A program made the translations under genes and the position numbers. Below the pieces are notes generated by a model. The model saw only the letters and a list, made by a program, of their open reading frames with translations, was not told where the DNA came from and did not search any database. A stretch of 64,000 nt of DNA from assembly GCA_004431415.1 (NCBI GenBank), contig QPMI01000584.1, positions 1 through 64,000 of the forward strand. The letters run 5' to 3'. Below, in pieces: positions 9,190 to 20,508 of this stretch. How positions within the stretch are numbered: the first letter of the stretch is position 1; every line of letters begins with the position of its first letter. Source of the DNA: Cyanophora paradoxa. Taxonomy: Eukaryota > Glaucocystophyceae > Cyanophorales > Cyanophoraceae.

Positions 9190-10557
9190 CTATAAATTGA
9201 TTCTACGAACACCTGAACCGTCTATAATGAGGAAACTATGCATTAAAGCGCGAACTTGAACATTGATTGTCTTATCTGTGGGCATGTAGAGTGTGAGGAA
9301 TGAAGATGAGGAATTTGTCAGGTCAACAAATCCACTTTGAGCAATATTTCGAATCGCCTTCTCTCCATCAATGCAGAAACTTAAACCTGAAAGGACATAT
9401 TTATCTGCAACCTTATCCATGTTAGAGCATTTGAATGCATCAGCAATTAGCTCAGCACCTTTGAGTAGGGAAATTGGCTCAGTGGCATAAAGTCGTTGTC
9501 CATTAATTTCAACAGTGAAAGTAATATCTTTGGAGTTGGCATAGGTCTTAAGAACACTGTGGGAGCCATTGGATTTGTCAACAGTCTCATAATCACGAAC
9601 TGAAACAAGCAGAGCATAGACAAGACCTGAGATTTGAGAGAGGTTAATTCGATTGGGCTGGGCATTGCCCTTGGCAGGGAAAGCAATGGCATCTACAAAT
9701 CCAATATCAAGGGAGGGAATAGCCATGCCAGTAGTCTTTACTTTTTCAATTACAGTAGCGAAAAGCTCATCAGAAACATTAATAGCATGCATGTAAAGGC
9801 GAGGAGAAGTAATTGAAATAGCAGGGGTTGTTGCACCAAGACTGAAAGTGGTGATGTTTTGACCAACATGGGCAAGTGTAGCATTAGCAGTATCACCAAG
9901 ACCATCATCTTCTGTCTTATCAGCAGCTGTCCCACCAACAACAGGGAGAGAGCGACCACCATAGGAAGTTTCAACATAACCCTTTCCAGCATCCTTAAAC
10001 CAAACAGTAACAACCATTTCACCAGATAAAGCACCAAGGGGAAGGTAGTGATTTAGCCAAGGCACTGGGATTTCAACGAAAAATGAGCCACCAAGTCGGT
10101 TGGTTCCATGAGCAGGGATTCCATGAACCATGCCCATTGAGCGTTTCTTTTTAGCTAGTTGATCCTCCGAATAATAGACCAGGGGGAAATGAGCAAGGAA
10201 ATCAGAAGGAATGTGGTAGGTGTAAGATCCATAGGTAATTTCAAGTCGCTGAACTAAAGCACCAACTGGGCGAGTGTATCCATTGCGAACTAGATCTTCA
10301 CCAGCAAAAGTGATTTCTGGTAGGTCGAAAGCAAGTTCGAGTTTTCCACAGAAATTGTAGCGAGGTAGCTTGAAGGAAATGCGATTTCCAACATTATTCT
10401 CAAAAGTATTGCTGGGATTCACAACAACTAGAACTGGCTTAGACTTGGATTCGAGTCCAAGCATAAGGGAGTTATCCAGGAAAAAGGCTTTCGCCTCTTC
10501 TGGGGTTGTTAGGGCTTCTTTCAGCGAAAGTCTTTGAAGAGTGGAAGTGATATCCAT
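9190..10557 (-). CDS. Major capsid protein (double jelly-roll), putative
   Basis: A 455-residue protein counted from the methionine at 10,557 (M-D-I-T-S-T-L), not the one 14 codons upstream, because this start aligns with the element B major capsid (M-D-P-T-T-S-L). Shared features include R-L-S-L-K near the N-terminus, L-P-R-Y-N-F-C around residue 80 and C-terminal F-C-I-D-G-K/E-K-A. Size, beta-rich composition and place beside the ATPase and penton genes fit the hexon-forming capsid protein of polintoviruses. The fold itself is inferred. The gene is uninterrupted. Confidence 0.8.
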   Translation of the reverse strand: MDITSTLQRLSLKEALTTPEEAKAFFLDNSLMLGLESKSKPVLVVVNPSNTFENNVGNRISFKLPRYNFCGKLELAFDLPEITFAGEDLVRNGYTRPVGALVQRLEITYGSYTYHIPSDFLAHFPLVYYSEDQLAKKKRSMGMVHGIPAHGTNRLGGSFFVEIPVPWLNHYLPLGALSGEMVVTVWFKDAGKGYVETSYGGRSLPVVGGTAADKTEDDGLGDTANATLAHVGQNITTFSLGATTPAISITSPRLYMHAINVSDELFATVIEKVKTTGMAIPSLDIGFVDAIAFPAKGNAQPNRINLSQISGLVYALLVSVRDYETVDKSNGSHSVLKTYANSKDITFTVEINGQRLYATEPISLLKGAELIADAFKCSNMDKVADKYVLSGLSFCIDGEKAIRNIAQSGFVDLTNSSSSFLTLYMPTDKTINVQVRALMHSFLIIDGSGVRRINL

Positions 10558-10610
10558 GATTATCTCTTTTATTATACTGCAACATAAAAAATCTACCAAT
10601 GATCCTTAAT

Positions 10611-11621
10611 TTATGCGAAGCTTGTAATTACTGGATAGGAAGGGTGAAGCTGTGACATTCGCATCTTAAAGTATTCATAAACTGGGTCTCCTGCTGGCTC
10701 ATCACCATAGCGAATTTCAAAGGTCAGATGAACAGGTTGACCCTCAAAATCAATTGGTTCATTAATAGCATTTACAATATCAACCGAGAAAGTGGATAAT
10801 CCAACCTTCTTATTATAGTATTTGTAAAGTGGATGAGCCTCTGTCGAATTGTAAACTACATGCTCACCATAATCTTTGTCAGGGACCACTATTTTATGGA
10901 AGTAACCAGTCAGAAGACCATCCCCACATTGCACCAGATCACCCAGCTCCTTTACTCTCACAAACAAAACACTGTCCCTGGTCTTCTCAGGCTCAAAAGA
11001 AGATATAATGCCATTCACTCGACCACCAGTAAAGATTCCATCAGTGAGAGCATCATAGACCTGTGATTGGATTGGGGAGTTACCATATCTTCCAGGATCA
11101 AGACCCAGCAGTCTAGCTGAACTCAACAGCTTTTGGATTGTTTGTTGGCTTGGGTTCACAGCTACTGAGAAAGCCAAGTAAAATGGTACTGCTGAGTGGA
11201 ATATAATTCGTTTCAGTGATTCATCCCATTTGCAGCGAATGGATGGTTGGGGATTTCTGCCTTCGAATTTAGAGTTAATTACATTCACCAGTTGTTGGTG
11301 GCTTTGGATGGGGGTGTTTCGACTTATAATGAATTGTTTCCATTGTTCATAGTCAGCAGCTGGGCGAACTGTTGGAATTCCTGAGCTTCCAGCTCCAGGA
11401 GTTTGTTCAGAATAATAAATGCTAAATGCATTGTCAACTGTCACATCTCCAACTTTGGTTTCACCACTCACCATAGGGATGCTGTTATAAAATTCGGCTG
11501 ATACCAGTCTCACAGCCCTCACATTCTCATAAGAACTTGGGAGTCTAGCCACAAAGCTTGATGTGGGACCATCACCAGAGATTGTATTAAATGAGCTAAC
11601 CTCGATGTAATCCACAGGCAT
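10611..11621 (-). CDS. Minor capsid (penton-type) protein
   Basis: The frame opens at 11,642, but the methionine at 11,621 (M-P-V-D-Y-I-E-V-S-S) aligns with the element B homologue M-R-E-Y-L-S-I-S-S and is preferred. About 336 residues, with an N-terminal S-S-x-x-x-x-x-G-x-x-x-S-F-V-A-R-L-P motif and an E-F-Y-N-S-I-P-M-V turn typical of these capsid-associated proteins. It follows the major capsid gene on the same strand and is divergent from the next gene across only 29 bases. A vertex or penton role is inferred from synteny. Confidence 0.7.
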   Translation of the reverse strand: MPVDYIEVSSFNTISGDGPTSSFVARLPSSYENVRAVRLVSAEFYNSIPMVSGETKVGDVTVDNAFSIYYSEQTPGAGSSGIPTVRPAADYEQWKQFIISRNTPIQSHQQLVNVINSKFEGRNPQPSIRCKWDESLKRIIFHSAVPFYLAFSVAVNPSQQTIQKLLSSARLLGLDPGRYGNSPIQSQVYDALTDGIFTGGRVNGIISSFEPEKTRDSVLFVRVKELGDLVQCGDGLLTGYFHKIVVPDKDYGEHVVYNSTEAHPLYKYYNKKVGLSTFSVDIVNAINEPIDFEGQPVHLTFEIRYGDEPAGDPVYEYFKMRMSQLHPSYPVITSFA

Positions 11622-11650
11622 TCTTCTTTTATCTATATTCATATATTAAA

Positions 11651-12582
11651 ATGAACCGGCTTGTTAATATTGATAGCAGGGATAGAAGCCAAGGGGAATC
11701 TGAAAACTCTTACAGGGTCACCCTCACAACTCCAGTAGAGAGACCAAGAGAATGCAGGGTTCTATATGCAGAGATTCCAAACAGTATCTATAACAGTGTG
11801 GGGACTGATCATTTAACAGTTCAGTTTAACTACCAAGATGGTTCATACAATGAAATCATCACACAGAAAGTGTATCCCCTTCCCAGTGGCTACATTAACC
11901 AGGGTCATTTTGGGGTCACACATCCCTATAATTATGGGCTGAACTATTCAAGCTTCAAAACCATTGCAGATAAAACTGTGTTTTTTGAGTTCAAGATATT
12001 CTACAATCCAACTACCTATAAAGTGGAGTTTTACAGTAACCATGAGTTCCGTTTTATTGCAAGCAACAAGCGAATAGGGAAGCTTTTGGGTGTGAGTTCT
12101 ACTGAATACACCACTGGGTATTATAGCACTCCTCCTGTTGGTGGATCTCCATATCGACCTGAGAACCTTTTAAAGTATGATGGCAAACCTATTACACCTG
12201 ATCACCCAGCATGGGGAATCACCTTCTCAGGACCAGACTCTCCTCAAAGCCCTTGCAGTATTATTTCACCAGTAATAAGATGTCTGATATGAATGCTGAG
12301 CAATATCTGTACATGCATATTAAAGAGCTGGTCCCCTTTGCCAGCAGACACAATATAATTCCGAAATCGCAACCACAAAACCAGGGAGCTATCCTAAGAT
12401 TGCAATTGAGTAAAGATATAGGTGGCTATGTTTACCATAGTGGTGAGCATGCAGAATTTATTCAAATCAATGACAGAAACCTGGTGATAAGGGAACTCAC
12501 AGTTGAGTTTAAAGATTACTTTGGTGAACTGATTGATATGAATGGAATCGATAATTCGTTTCAGTTGGAGTTTATCGAATAA
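11651..12582 (+). CDS. Second minor capsid protein, one frameshift
   Basis: Starts M-N-R-L-V-N-I-D-S-R-D-R and has Y-R-V-T-L-T and A-E-I-P-N-S-I-Y-N, a signature also present in the element B protein at 54,188-55,162 (N-I-D-S-I-E-R and A-E-L-P-N-T-I-Y). The open frame to 12,292 is followed by a second at 12,211-12,582 that continues the similarity, including Y-L-Y-M-H-I-K-E-L. One base missing from a T run near 12,275 would account for the break. The 3' end overlaps the convergent patatin gene by 11 bases. Probably a capsid vertex or cementing protein. Confidence 0.7.
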
Positions 12583-14128
12583 AGGCACCTGTGAAATCAA
12601 CTCTCATTGTGGGAGCATTCACATACACAAGGGGATAAATGCGAATATATTTGATTCTGAGAGAGAAACCTATGTAAAAAGCATCCTTGATGCTGAGAGG
12701 AAATCCACTCAATAGAGCCACATCACCAGAGTTGTGAGCATTGTTAATGTTCTCACAGACATATATTTTGTTTTGCCCATCTGATCGAATAAAAGACCAG
12801 TTGATCCCATCAGTGGATGTTGCCACATTGAAAGTCTTAATAAAAGCATTTGTTTCCCCTGATCCATAGGCAATCACAGATGAGAGTTCAAAAGTATATG
12901 GAAAAGCAACTTGAAGGTATTCAGTGGGAGTTTCCCATATTTGTTCAGGAGCATAGGCTCCAGCTTCCCAGCCAAATGCTGAAGGTCTTGCCATGAAAGG
13001 CTCTTTACCTGTCACAGAGGATGAGGCAGTAAAGGCATCATCTGCAAGCTGATACCAATTAGCATCTAAAGGAGGTGACTCTGTGAGAGTGGATGAGATG
13101 TAAGCCTTTGTAGGGTTCTTTAGTTCATAGTTTGCTACTAGAAGACTGCAAAGCTTATTAATCATATCATTGTTTGCTGCTATGTATGTTTCAGTGAATG
13201 CTAGCATATCTGGGATCTTAGATGTGTCATCCAGAGAGCTTACAATGTGATTTGGAAGAGGGACTGATAGCCTATAGTATCTTCCATAATCCTGATCATA
13301 GTTGTAGGGTAACAACTCCTCCATCTTATCAAGGGCAGAAAGCTCACTTGCAGCCATGAGCATGTTAATCAATGGGCTTCCATCTGTTGAGGCAATCCAT
13401 GAGAGAATTCCCCAGCTGTTCACAGTCTCATAAGCATAACCCACATAATCAGACTCTAAATGTGGGTCCACCTCACCACAAGAGATGCTTATTACTATAA
13501 TATCATCATCATCACTGTAAATCTTCTTTGCATGGCTGTAACCACACACACTGGGATTATTGTTTCCCGAAATGGCACCATCAATGAGACAGACAAATAC
13601 CCCCTGATTGAAATCAACAATGCTTACAGGAGAGAAATATGTAGGAGCAGCAGAAGTAGCCCTAGCAGCAATCTTACAAGGCAGAAAGCTGTAATTGTTA
13701 TCATTTGTGATAAATATTGGTTTCATATTCTGAGTATCAAAGGATGTAATCACAATGTCCTTTAAGGAATCCTGTATTAGTGATTCACCAGTAACTGAAT
13801 TGATTGCAGTCTCCAAGGGTCCCACATCATATTTTGTATTAAAAAGGGCATTTTCGATGATATTTCGAGGATTTGCGAAAATCAAGGGCAGTTGAGTTAG
13901 GTAAATATTGTGTAAATCGTTTGCTGTCAGTTTAGGTTCACCTGGTTTATCAGGATGCCTTATATTCAAACCTATTGCAATGATCCCACCAGTGGAAGTT
14001 CCACTCACAAGATCCACAAGATCGATTATTCTCCTGCCAGTTCGATTTTCGATTTCTTTGAGCAGCCTGGTTATGATAATGCCCCTTGCACCTCCCCCTG
14101 ACAAACTGAGAACTACTTTGAGAGGCAT
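12572..14128 (-). CDS. Patatin-like phospholipase with C-terminal discoidin (F5/8C) domain
   Basis: Expected to hydrolyse acyl chains of membrane lipids. The patatin domain occupies about residues 1-330, with the oxyanion loop G-G-G-A-R-G (11-16), the nucleophile elbow G-T-S-T-G (Ser45) and the catalytic D-G-A (Asp183); the A-R-A-T-S-A-A-P block (155-162) is also typical. Residues about 360-518 look like an F5/8 type C domain, with W-x-x-x-x-x-F-T-A-S-S near its start, F-N-V-A-T-S-T-D-G-I-N-W in the middle and I-R-I-Y-P near the end. Such domains bind lipids or glycans. No signal peptide is evident. The gene is intact and sits between capsid and fibre genes with no equivalent in B. A role in membrane breach during entry or exit is inference. 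Confidence 0.82.
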   Translation of the reverse strand: MPLKVVLSLSGGGARGIIITRLLKEIENRTGRRIIDLVDLVSGTSTGGIIAIGLNIRHPDKPGEPKLTANDLHNIYLTQLPLIFANPRNIIENALFNTKYDVGPLETAINSVTGESLIQDSLKDIVITSFDTQNMKPIFITNDNNYSFLPCKIAARATSAAPTYFSPVSIVDFNQGVFVCLIDGAISGNNNPSVCGYSHAKKIYSDDDDIIVISISCGEVDPHLESDYVGYAYETVNSWGILSWIASTDGSPLINMLMAASELSALDKMEELLPYNYDQDYGRYYRLSVPLPNHIVSSLDDTSKIPDMLAFTETYIAANNDMINKLCSLLVANYELKNPTKAYISSTLTESPPLDANWYQLADDAFTASSSVTGKEPFMARPSAFGWEAGAYAPEQIWETPTEYLQVAFPYTFELSSVIAYGSGETNAFIKTFNVATSTDGINWSFIRSDGQNKIYVCENINNAHNSGDVALLSGFPLSIKDAFYIGFSLRIKYIRIYPLVYVNAPTMRVDFTGAFIR

Positions 14129-14171
14129 CTTTTACTTATCAGGAATTTTATAAATCCATATAGTAAAAGCC

Positions 14172-17100
14172 ATGAGCTTCAATTACCCACCCAATCTAGA
14201 AACCATTCAAGATGATAATGCAAGCAGCACCAAGCATGTGAACTTTGATAATATTAAAGTAAAGGGTTCAGTTTCGATTGACCACAGTTCCGATAATTCA
14301 TCCAAGACTCAATCAAGGGAGCATGCTTTATCTGTGAATCAAACCGATCCAGATAAGGAGGAAGTCAGTGTAGCTTTTAGCTTGGGTAATGTGAAAGCAA
14401 ACCAAGTGGCAGAGATCAAAGCAACAAGAAGGAGACCTAGGAAACTAAAAACCAGTGGCACTCATCCAGATATACCTTCCAGGTTTGATAGTGGTCGTTT
14501 GGTTTTCAATGTTCAAGATGAGCAGGGCAAACAGAACACAGCTTTGCGAATTTACAATGAGGGCAGCACTGCAAAAGCTGAGGTCCCCAAGTATTGCAAG
14601 TGGGTCCCATTGCCAATACAAATCAGGTCTCCTACACAAATGATGTCTACCCCAAGGATATTACATATGACTTTGCAAGGAATGAGCCTTTTGGGTTCTT
14701 TACTCCAAAAGATGTCCATCAAAAAAAGCCATCAATTACAATCAACAGTAGCCCCAGTCAGCCAGTAGCAATCCATTTACATCCTGATCTTGTTGAAATG
14801 GATAGGCACCTTTTGCCTTTGTATAGCAATGTGAAAGACCTTGGAATTCGAACCAGGCAATGGCGAAATATCCATGGCAGTAATGTGTATGCAAATGGTG
14901 AGAAGCTTGTAAGTGAGAAGACCATAAGAGAGATCTTTGAGTATTATGGACCTGTCCCAGTTCCCTTCCCTCTTCCATGGGATCCACCGGATTTAACACC
15001 GAAAAAGCAACCAGGCAGAGAGTACACAGCAGATGAGACAGTTGCTTTTGGGCAGCATATTGTGAGTTGGGAGCAAGTTCGCAATAAACCTATAATTGAA
15101 CCAAGAAAGCAAATAGATGAGCAGTATTTACCTCCTGAAGTCGATATATTAGAGCTTGATGAATATCAATTCGTCCCAGATGAGGAAGAGTATTTACCAG
15201 ATGGTTTTGACCCACAAGAATATGAATATGATCAATTTGACCCCAATGAGGAGGAGATACTACCAGATGGCTTAGATCCACAAGAGTTTGAGTATGAGCA
15301 GAACTATGAACCTGATGAGGAGTATTTGCCAGATGGTCTTGATCCACCAGCTGTTGACTATGAGCAACCTTATGAACCCCATGAGGAATTGTTACCAGAT
15401 GGATTTCGACCTGAGATCTGGGAGTTCTTTCCTGATTATGAACAAATTAATAATAAACCTGCAAAGTATCCCCCAGAGGATCACAATCATGATTGGGATG
15501 AGATCTTAGGCAAACCTCAAAAGTATCCACCAGAGGATCACAGGCATGATTGGGGAGAAATGGATGGGATTCCAACTGAGTTCCCACCAAGCAAACATGA
15601 ACATACTTGGGATGAGATCAATGACCAACCAGAATTCGCAAAAGTAGAGCCTCTTGCTACTCTGGGAGTTTCTCTTTACCAGACTTGCAATGTCCCTGAA
15701 AGGATCTTTTTGAATCACCACTATGTTCATGTGGAAGGGACACTTGCAAATTCAGCTATGATAGGACCATTGCATATTAGAACATTACCAGGCTCTTATA
15801 ATCCACCACCAGAACCAGGAGCAACCATACCAAATATCTTTGTGTCAAGCTACATGGAGGCTGACATTCCCACTGATACATTCAGAGTCCCAACAGACCC
15901 AGCAACCTACCAAAATTACAACTCTGCTATACAGGTTCATGTAGCAGATGTAAGCAGCTTAGATGGCTCAAGACCAATGATAGTATTCAGCAGAGATAAA
16001 TATTCCTACATTCCCATAGTGGGAACTGCAAATGATAATTATGGAAGGGCAGAACTTGCATGGATAAAAACGAATTATGGTGGGGTTCTGGAAGCTAATC
16101 AGAGGATGGCTGCAAAAAATATTCACAATGAGACTATTTCGAGAGTGGTCACAGAGGATTATTTAGAAGAGCAAGGATATATTGATGAAGGTGAATTAAC
16201 AAACATTCTTTCTCTTTTTGTGATCAAAAATGACACAAACCTTACAGTCACAAGTAACATTTTCACCAGTAACCTTTATACAAGTAACATTTACACCAGT
16301 AATCTATGGGCAAGCAATATTTACGGAAGTAATCTAGAAGTCGACTATTTGACTGTGAATATTGCAGCAAATCTACCAAATCATCCTACATCCAATGTAG
16401 TTTTAGGTTGGATCGACAACCACACCCACACAAAAGATGAAATAACAGATTTTGCACATGAGCATTTATGGGAGCATATAACAAATCCACCATTAACCTT
16501 CCCACCCAGTCCCCATGAGCATTTATGGGAACATATCACGAATCCACCATTAACCTTTCCACCTGATCCACACAGTCATGATTATTCCCAGATCACCAAC
16601 TGCAATCACAGACACCCTTGGAGTGAAATCGATCAACAACCAGTGTTTGCACAGTTGAATGCAATCGGAAATGTTTTTAATGGAGTCACACTTTACCAAT
16701 CGAGTAATACACCTGAAAGATTGTATTTGAATAATCATTATGTTAGTCTCAATGGGACTTTTACAGGTCAAACAGGCACTCCAATGGAGGGAACTCTTGC
16801 AGTAAGATTACCCAGGGATCCAATCGTAAATGGAGTTTATGATGGTGATTTTAATGTAGGAGTAAATGATACTTTCCCCAGTATCTATGTTACGAATTAT
16901 CACCCAGGTGAAACAGGACAAGTAGCCGATTTTTCAGCAGCTATTCAAATAAACGTTACAGATCAAAGCGCATATGATGGAGCAAGACCTAAAATTGTGT
17001 TCACAAGGGAGAAAGTTGTAAACTACCTTCCTGTTGTGGGACAACCCACAGATGATCATGGGAAATGTGAGATTGCATGGATTAAAACGACATCAGGTGG

Positions 17101-20100
17101 AGCCTTAGAAGTCAATCAGAGGATGGCAGCAAAGAACTTACACAATACAACCCTTTCAGGAGTAGTGACAGATGATTACCTTACCAATAAAGGATATCTT
17201 ACCTCTGCAGATTTAAGCAGTTATGCAACAGATGCAGAGTTAACAACAGCTCTTGCAAACTATTTGCCTCTTACAGGTGGGACTGTCACCGGAACTGTGA
17301 ATGCTACCACTTTACAAATTGGCGGTAACACAATACCGAAAGGTTTCGAATTCGATCAATTAGATACTGTTTCGACAGATCGTAGCGCAAATAATTGGAC
17401 TGTCAATTGGACAGGACATAGAACGGGACTAACCGGATGTTATACGACACCTGAGAATGATGCAGATGTTACGGGTTGTTGGATGCGTTGGACAGTTCCA
17501 GAAGGTATGAAATCGTTTTATATTCAACTTTTACTGTGGCATAATTGTCGATATTTCGATATTTACGGGCAAACTGTAAATGGACATCAACATTTCCTAA
17601 GACGAATAAATAACTATCAAGGACTTCAGGAAGTTGCAGTTCAAGATGGAACATACCCAGCTATAATATTTACTTCAGTAAACTGCGAATTTTACAGTAA
17701 AATATATGTTCAAGGGCGAAAAGGTCGCATTTATCTTACAGGTGTCTTTGGTTGGAGTCGACAAAGAGCAACTGATAATGATGCAGGATTATTGCATTAC
17801 GATAATATTGCTTTCAATCCTGTTGGCAAATATTCCGAGTTTGATGTTGTAAGTGGTTGGAATAGCACAGGTGTAGCATTCCCAGCTGGGGCTTGGACAA
17901 CAGCATGGAAACCCACAACAGATAACCCAGTAGAGGGTTTTTATTGCAACCAGACAGATGATGAAAGTGGCAGTGGCTACATGCAGTGTGTTGTTCCAGC
18001 AGGAATGAAAACCTGTCACATACAATACTTATGTTGGACGAATTCAAGATATTTTGATATTTATGGATACCGCAATGGTCGTTGGAATTATATTATGAGA
18101 GTGAATACGTATCAAAATGTTCAAAACACAGCCGACACAAATTGGCATTCGAGTTTATTATGGACTTCCGTATTTTGTGGGAATTTCTCTCATATTGGAA
18201 TTTTTGCAAAGAAAGGACGAATTCACATTGGAATGCTTGGATGGACAAAAGAAGTAGGAAGAACAGCACCAGCGAATGGTTTGATTAGTTGGGATAATAT
18301 TTACAGTCGTCCCGCTTTATTTACAGCCGCAGACCTCCCACAAACAGCAACATGGGCTGTCTCCACTTGGTTAAAATCAACGGATAATGTCCCACGATTT
18401 TGTTTTGGAAATGGTGGAACTACATACATTCGAGGTTATGAGCATAGTGATGGTGTATCGGTCGAATTCAGAAACTCAGCAGATGCATGGTTATTAAAAT
18501 CGTATTCAAATGGTAACCTTGCAGTTAATAATACTGTGTCAGCTCCGACTCTAAGTGGAACAATTATTAATGGGGGTTCAATAAATGCAACTACAAACTA
18601 TAAATTTGGTGACAAAACAATGCCTCGATGTGTAGAGTATGACGCAACTGTTGCAGGAAATTCGCCACATGGTTATGCAGGAGGTTGGGGTTTTGAAGGT
18701 GGAACAGCATGGGAACCCTACTATAATTACGGTGGGTATGCTTACAATAATGAGAGTGGCGACACTGTTGTTAACGGCTCATGGGTTGATTACACAATAC
18801 CCACTGATTTATATACGGGAACAGCCCACTTAACATATCTCCCTTGGGTAAATTGTCGTTACTTTGAGATTTGGGGAATTAATAGACAAGGAAATGCGGT
18901 TTTCATTGCAAGAGTGAATAGTTATCATCAATATGAAAGCGCACCAGATGGAAACCACAATGGTTTACAAAATGTCCCTATTATGTTGGGAAATCGCTTT
19001 ATTCGCCTTCGTATTATTCCAAAGGTAGGAAGAGTTCACATAATGGGCATTGGATTTACTCGCACTTGGACAGGAAGTAGTTATGGTGGTCACACAGGTT
19101 ATGTTTCTTGGGATAACATTTATAGTAAGCCAAATCTACTAACACCAAGTTTAGTTGGAAACATTATAGGTTTTGATACTTGGAGTGGAACAGGTAGTGG
19201 TGGTCTATCATTTAGTGGTTCTTGGGGGACAGGTTGGACAGCTTCTGTTTCTAATCCTGTGGATGGATTTTATAGTATCGTTGAAGGTGATTCAACAAGT
19301 GGAGACTGGGCGCAAATTGAAGTCCCAGCAAATATGCAAACATGTCATGTTCAATATTTGTGTTGGTCGAATTGTCGATATTTCGATATTGGAGGCTATC
19401 GAGCAGGTCGATGGTTCCACATTATGCGAGTTAATACTTATCAGACTGTCTCAAATTATGGAACCACAGATTATCACGATGGTTTGGCGTGGGCTTCTTT
19501 TGCTTGTGATTATTTCTCACATGTTAGATTTGTTGCAAGAAAAGGGAGATGTTATATTGGTATGGTTGGATGGACGAAAGAAAAAGGGAGAACCTCACCA
19601 GCAAATGGTATGATCAGTTGGGATAATGTATATAGTAAAGATGCTCGCACAACTTGGGCAACCGGAACTTGGATAACATCAGATGAAGGTAATGGGAGAG
19701 TTTATTTCGGTTCATCATCAACTACATACATTAAAGGTTATGGTTACGAAATGATCCATTTTAGAGCAGGAAATGATATAACAATGCAAGCTTTTTATAA
19801 TAATGGTGACGTTTACTTTTGGGGATGGCTTACACAAGGAAGTGATAGAAGATACAAAACCGACATTAAAAATATAACCGGCGCCCTTTCAGCAATTGAG
19901 AAATTACAGGGTGTGAGTTACAAAAAGATTGGTGATGGAAAACAGAAAGTAAACTTAGGTTTGATTGCGCAAGATGTCGAAAAAGTCATACCAGAAGTAG
20001 TAGGTAAAAATCACGAAAATTATTTGACCCTTGCATACACAGGTTTAATTCCGGTTCTCATTGAAGCAGTGAAGGAGTTATCCCAAAATGCAAAGATTTA

Positions 20101-20163
20101 ACACAAACCTGTGAGAATCTCCAAAGTCAAATAGACCAAATTAAAAATATCACAGTATTATAA
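14172..20163 (+). CDS. Giant fibre protein with repeats and S74 intramolecular chaperone, two frameshifts
   Basis: Probably the receptor-binding fibre. An N-terminal part (14,172 to about 14,590) runs into the main frame (to 20,101) after a one-base loss in a C run near 14,586. A second one-base loss in an A run near 20,092 hides about 20 more coiled-coil codons to the stop at 20,161. Intact length would be near 2,000 residues. Order: acidic L-P-D-G-x-x-P repeats (15,170-15,420), H-x-H-x-W-x-E-I repeats (15,480-15,640, 16,440-16,640), two copies of a beta-rich domain (about 15,640-16,170 and 16,640-17,170) flanking a T-S-N-I-Y repeat, four copies of a roughly 160-residue domain (17,335-19,650), and a peptidase S74 chaperone from S-D-R-R-Y-K (19,841). 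S74 domains trimerise fibres and usually cut themselves off at that serine. Confidence 0.85.
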
Positions 20164-20469
20164 ATGGCGACCTATCCTCTTGGTGGAACCACCTATTCTA
20201 CTGAGCCTGTTGCACTTTCTTTTGATACAATCACCCTTGTAAACGCATTACAAACAGTTGAAAAAACGATTCAGCAAACTAACAAGCTCTCACCAGTTGT
20301 AAATGAGTATAAAAACCTCTTGGTTAATGTCCTTGCTCAAGCTGCATATGGTGACCCTGTTGCTAAATACAATGAGTGTGATAACAACATTAAAGCAATG
20401 ACGTCCAACCTGCAAGTTCTTTCAACTGTTTACCAATCCCTTGGATCGAATTTAATCACTTTGGCTTGA
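20164..20469 (+). CDS. Small helical hypothetical protein
   Basis: A 101-residue ORF starting immediately after the probable true stop of the giant fibre gene (20,161-20,163). Its composition is helical, with heptad-like hydrophobic spacing (V-N-A-L-Q-T-V-E-K-T-I-Q). No family recognised. The position inside the fibre cluster suggests a fibre-associated assembly or adaptor protein, which is conjecture. Confidence 0.55.
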   Translation: MATYPLGGTTYSTEPVALSFDTITLVNALQTVEKTIQQTNKLSPVVNEYKNLLVNVLAQAAYGDPVAKYNECDNNIKAMTSNLQVLSTVYQSLGSNLITLA

Positions 20470-20508
20470 TGGTAGTTTATTTTTCTTTCCTTCTTAGTAA
20501 AAGAAGCC

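Noticed and set aside
9750-10037. Leucine-rich 95-codon ORF inside the capsid gene
   Set aside because: Shadow of the major capsid gene in another frame; hydrophobic only because of the codon pattern.
12394-12600. 68-codon minus-strand ORF over the second minor capsid gene
   Set aside because: Antisense to a reading conserved between the two elements, with no independent support.
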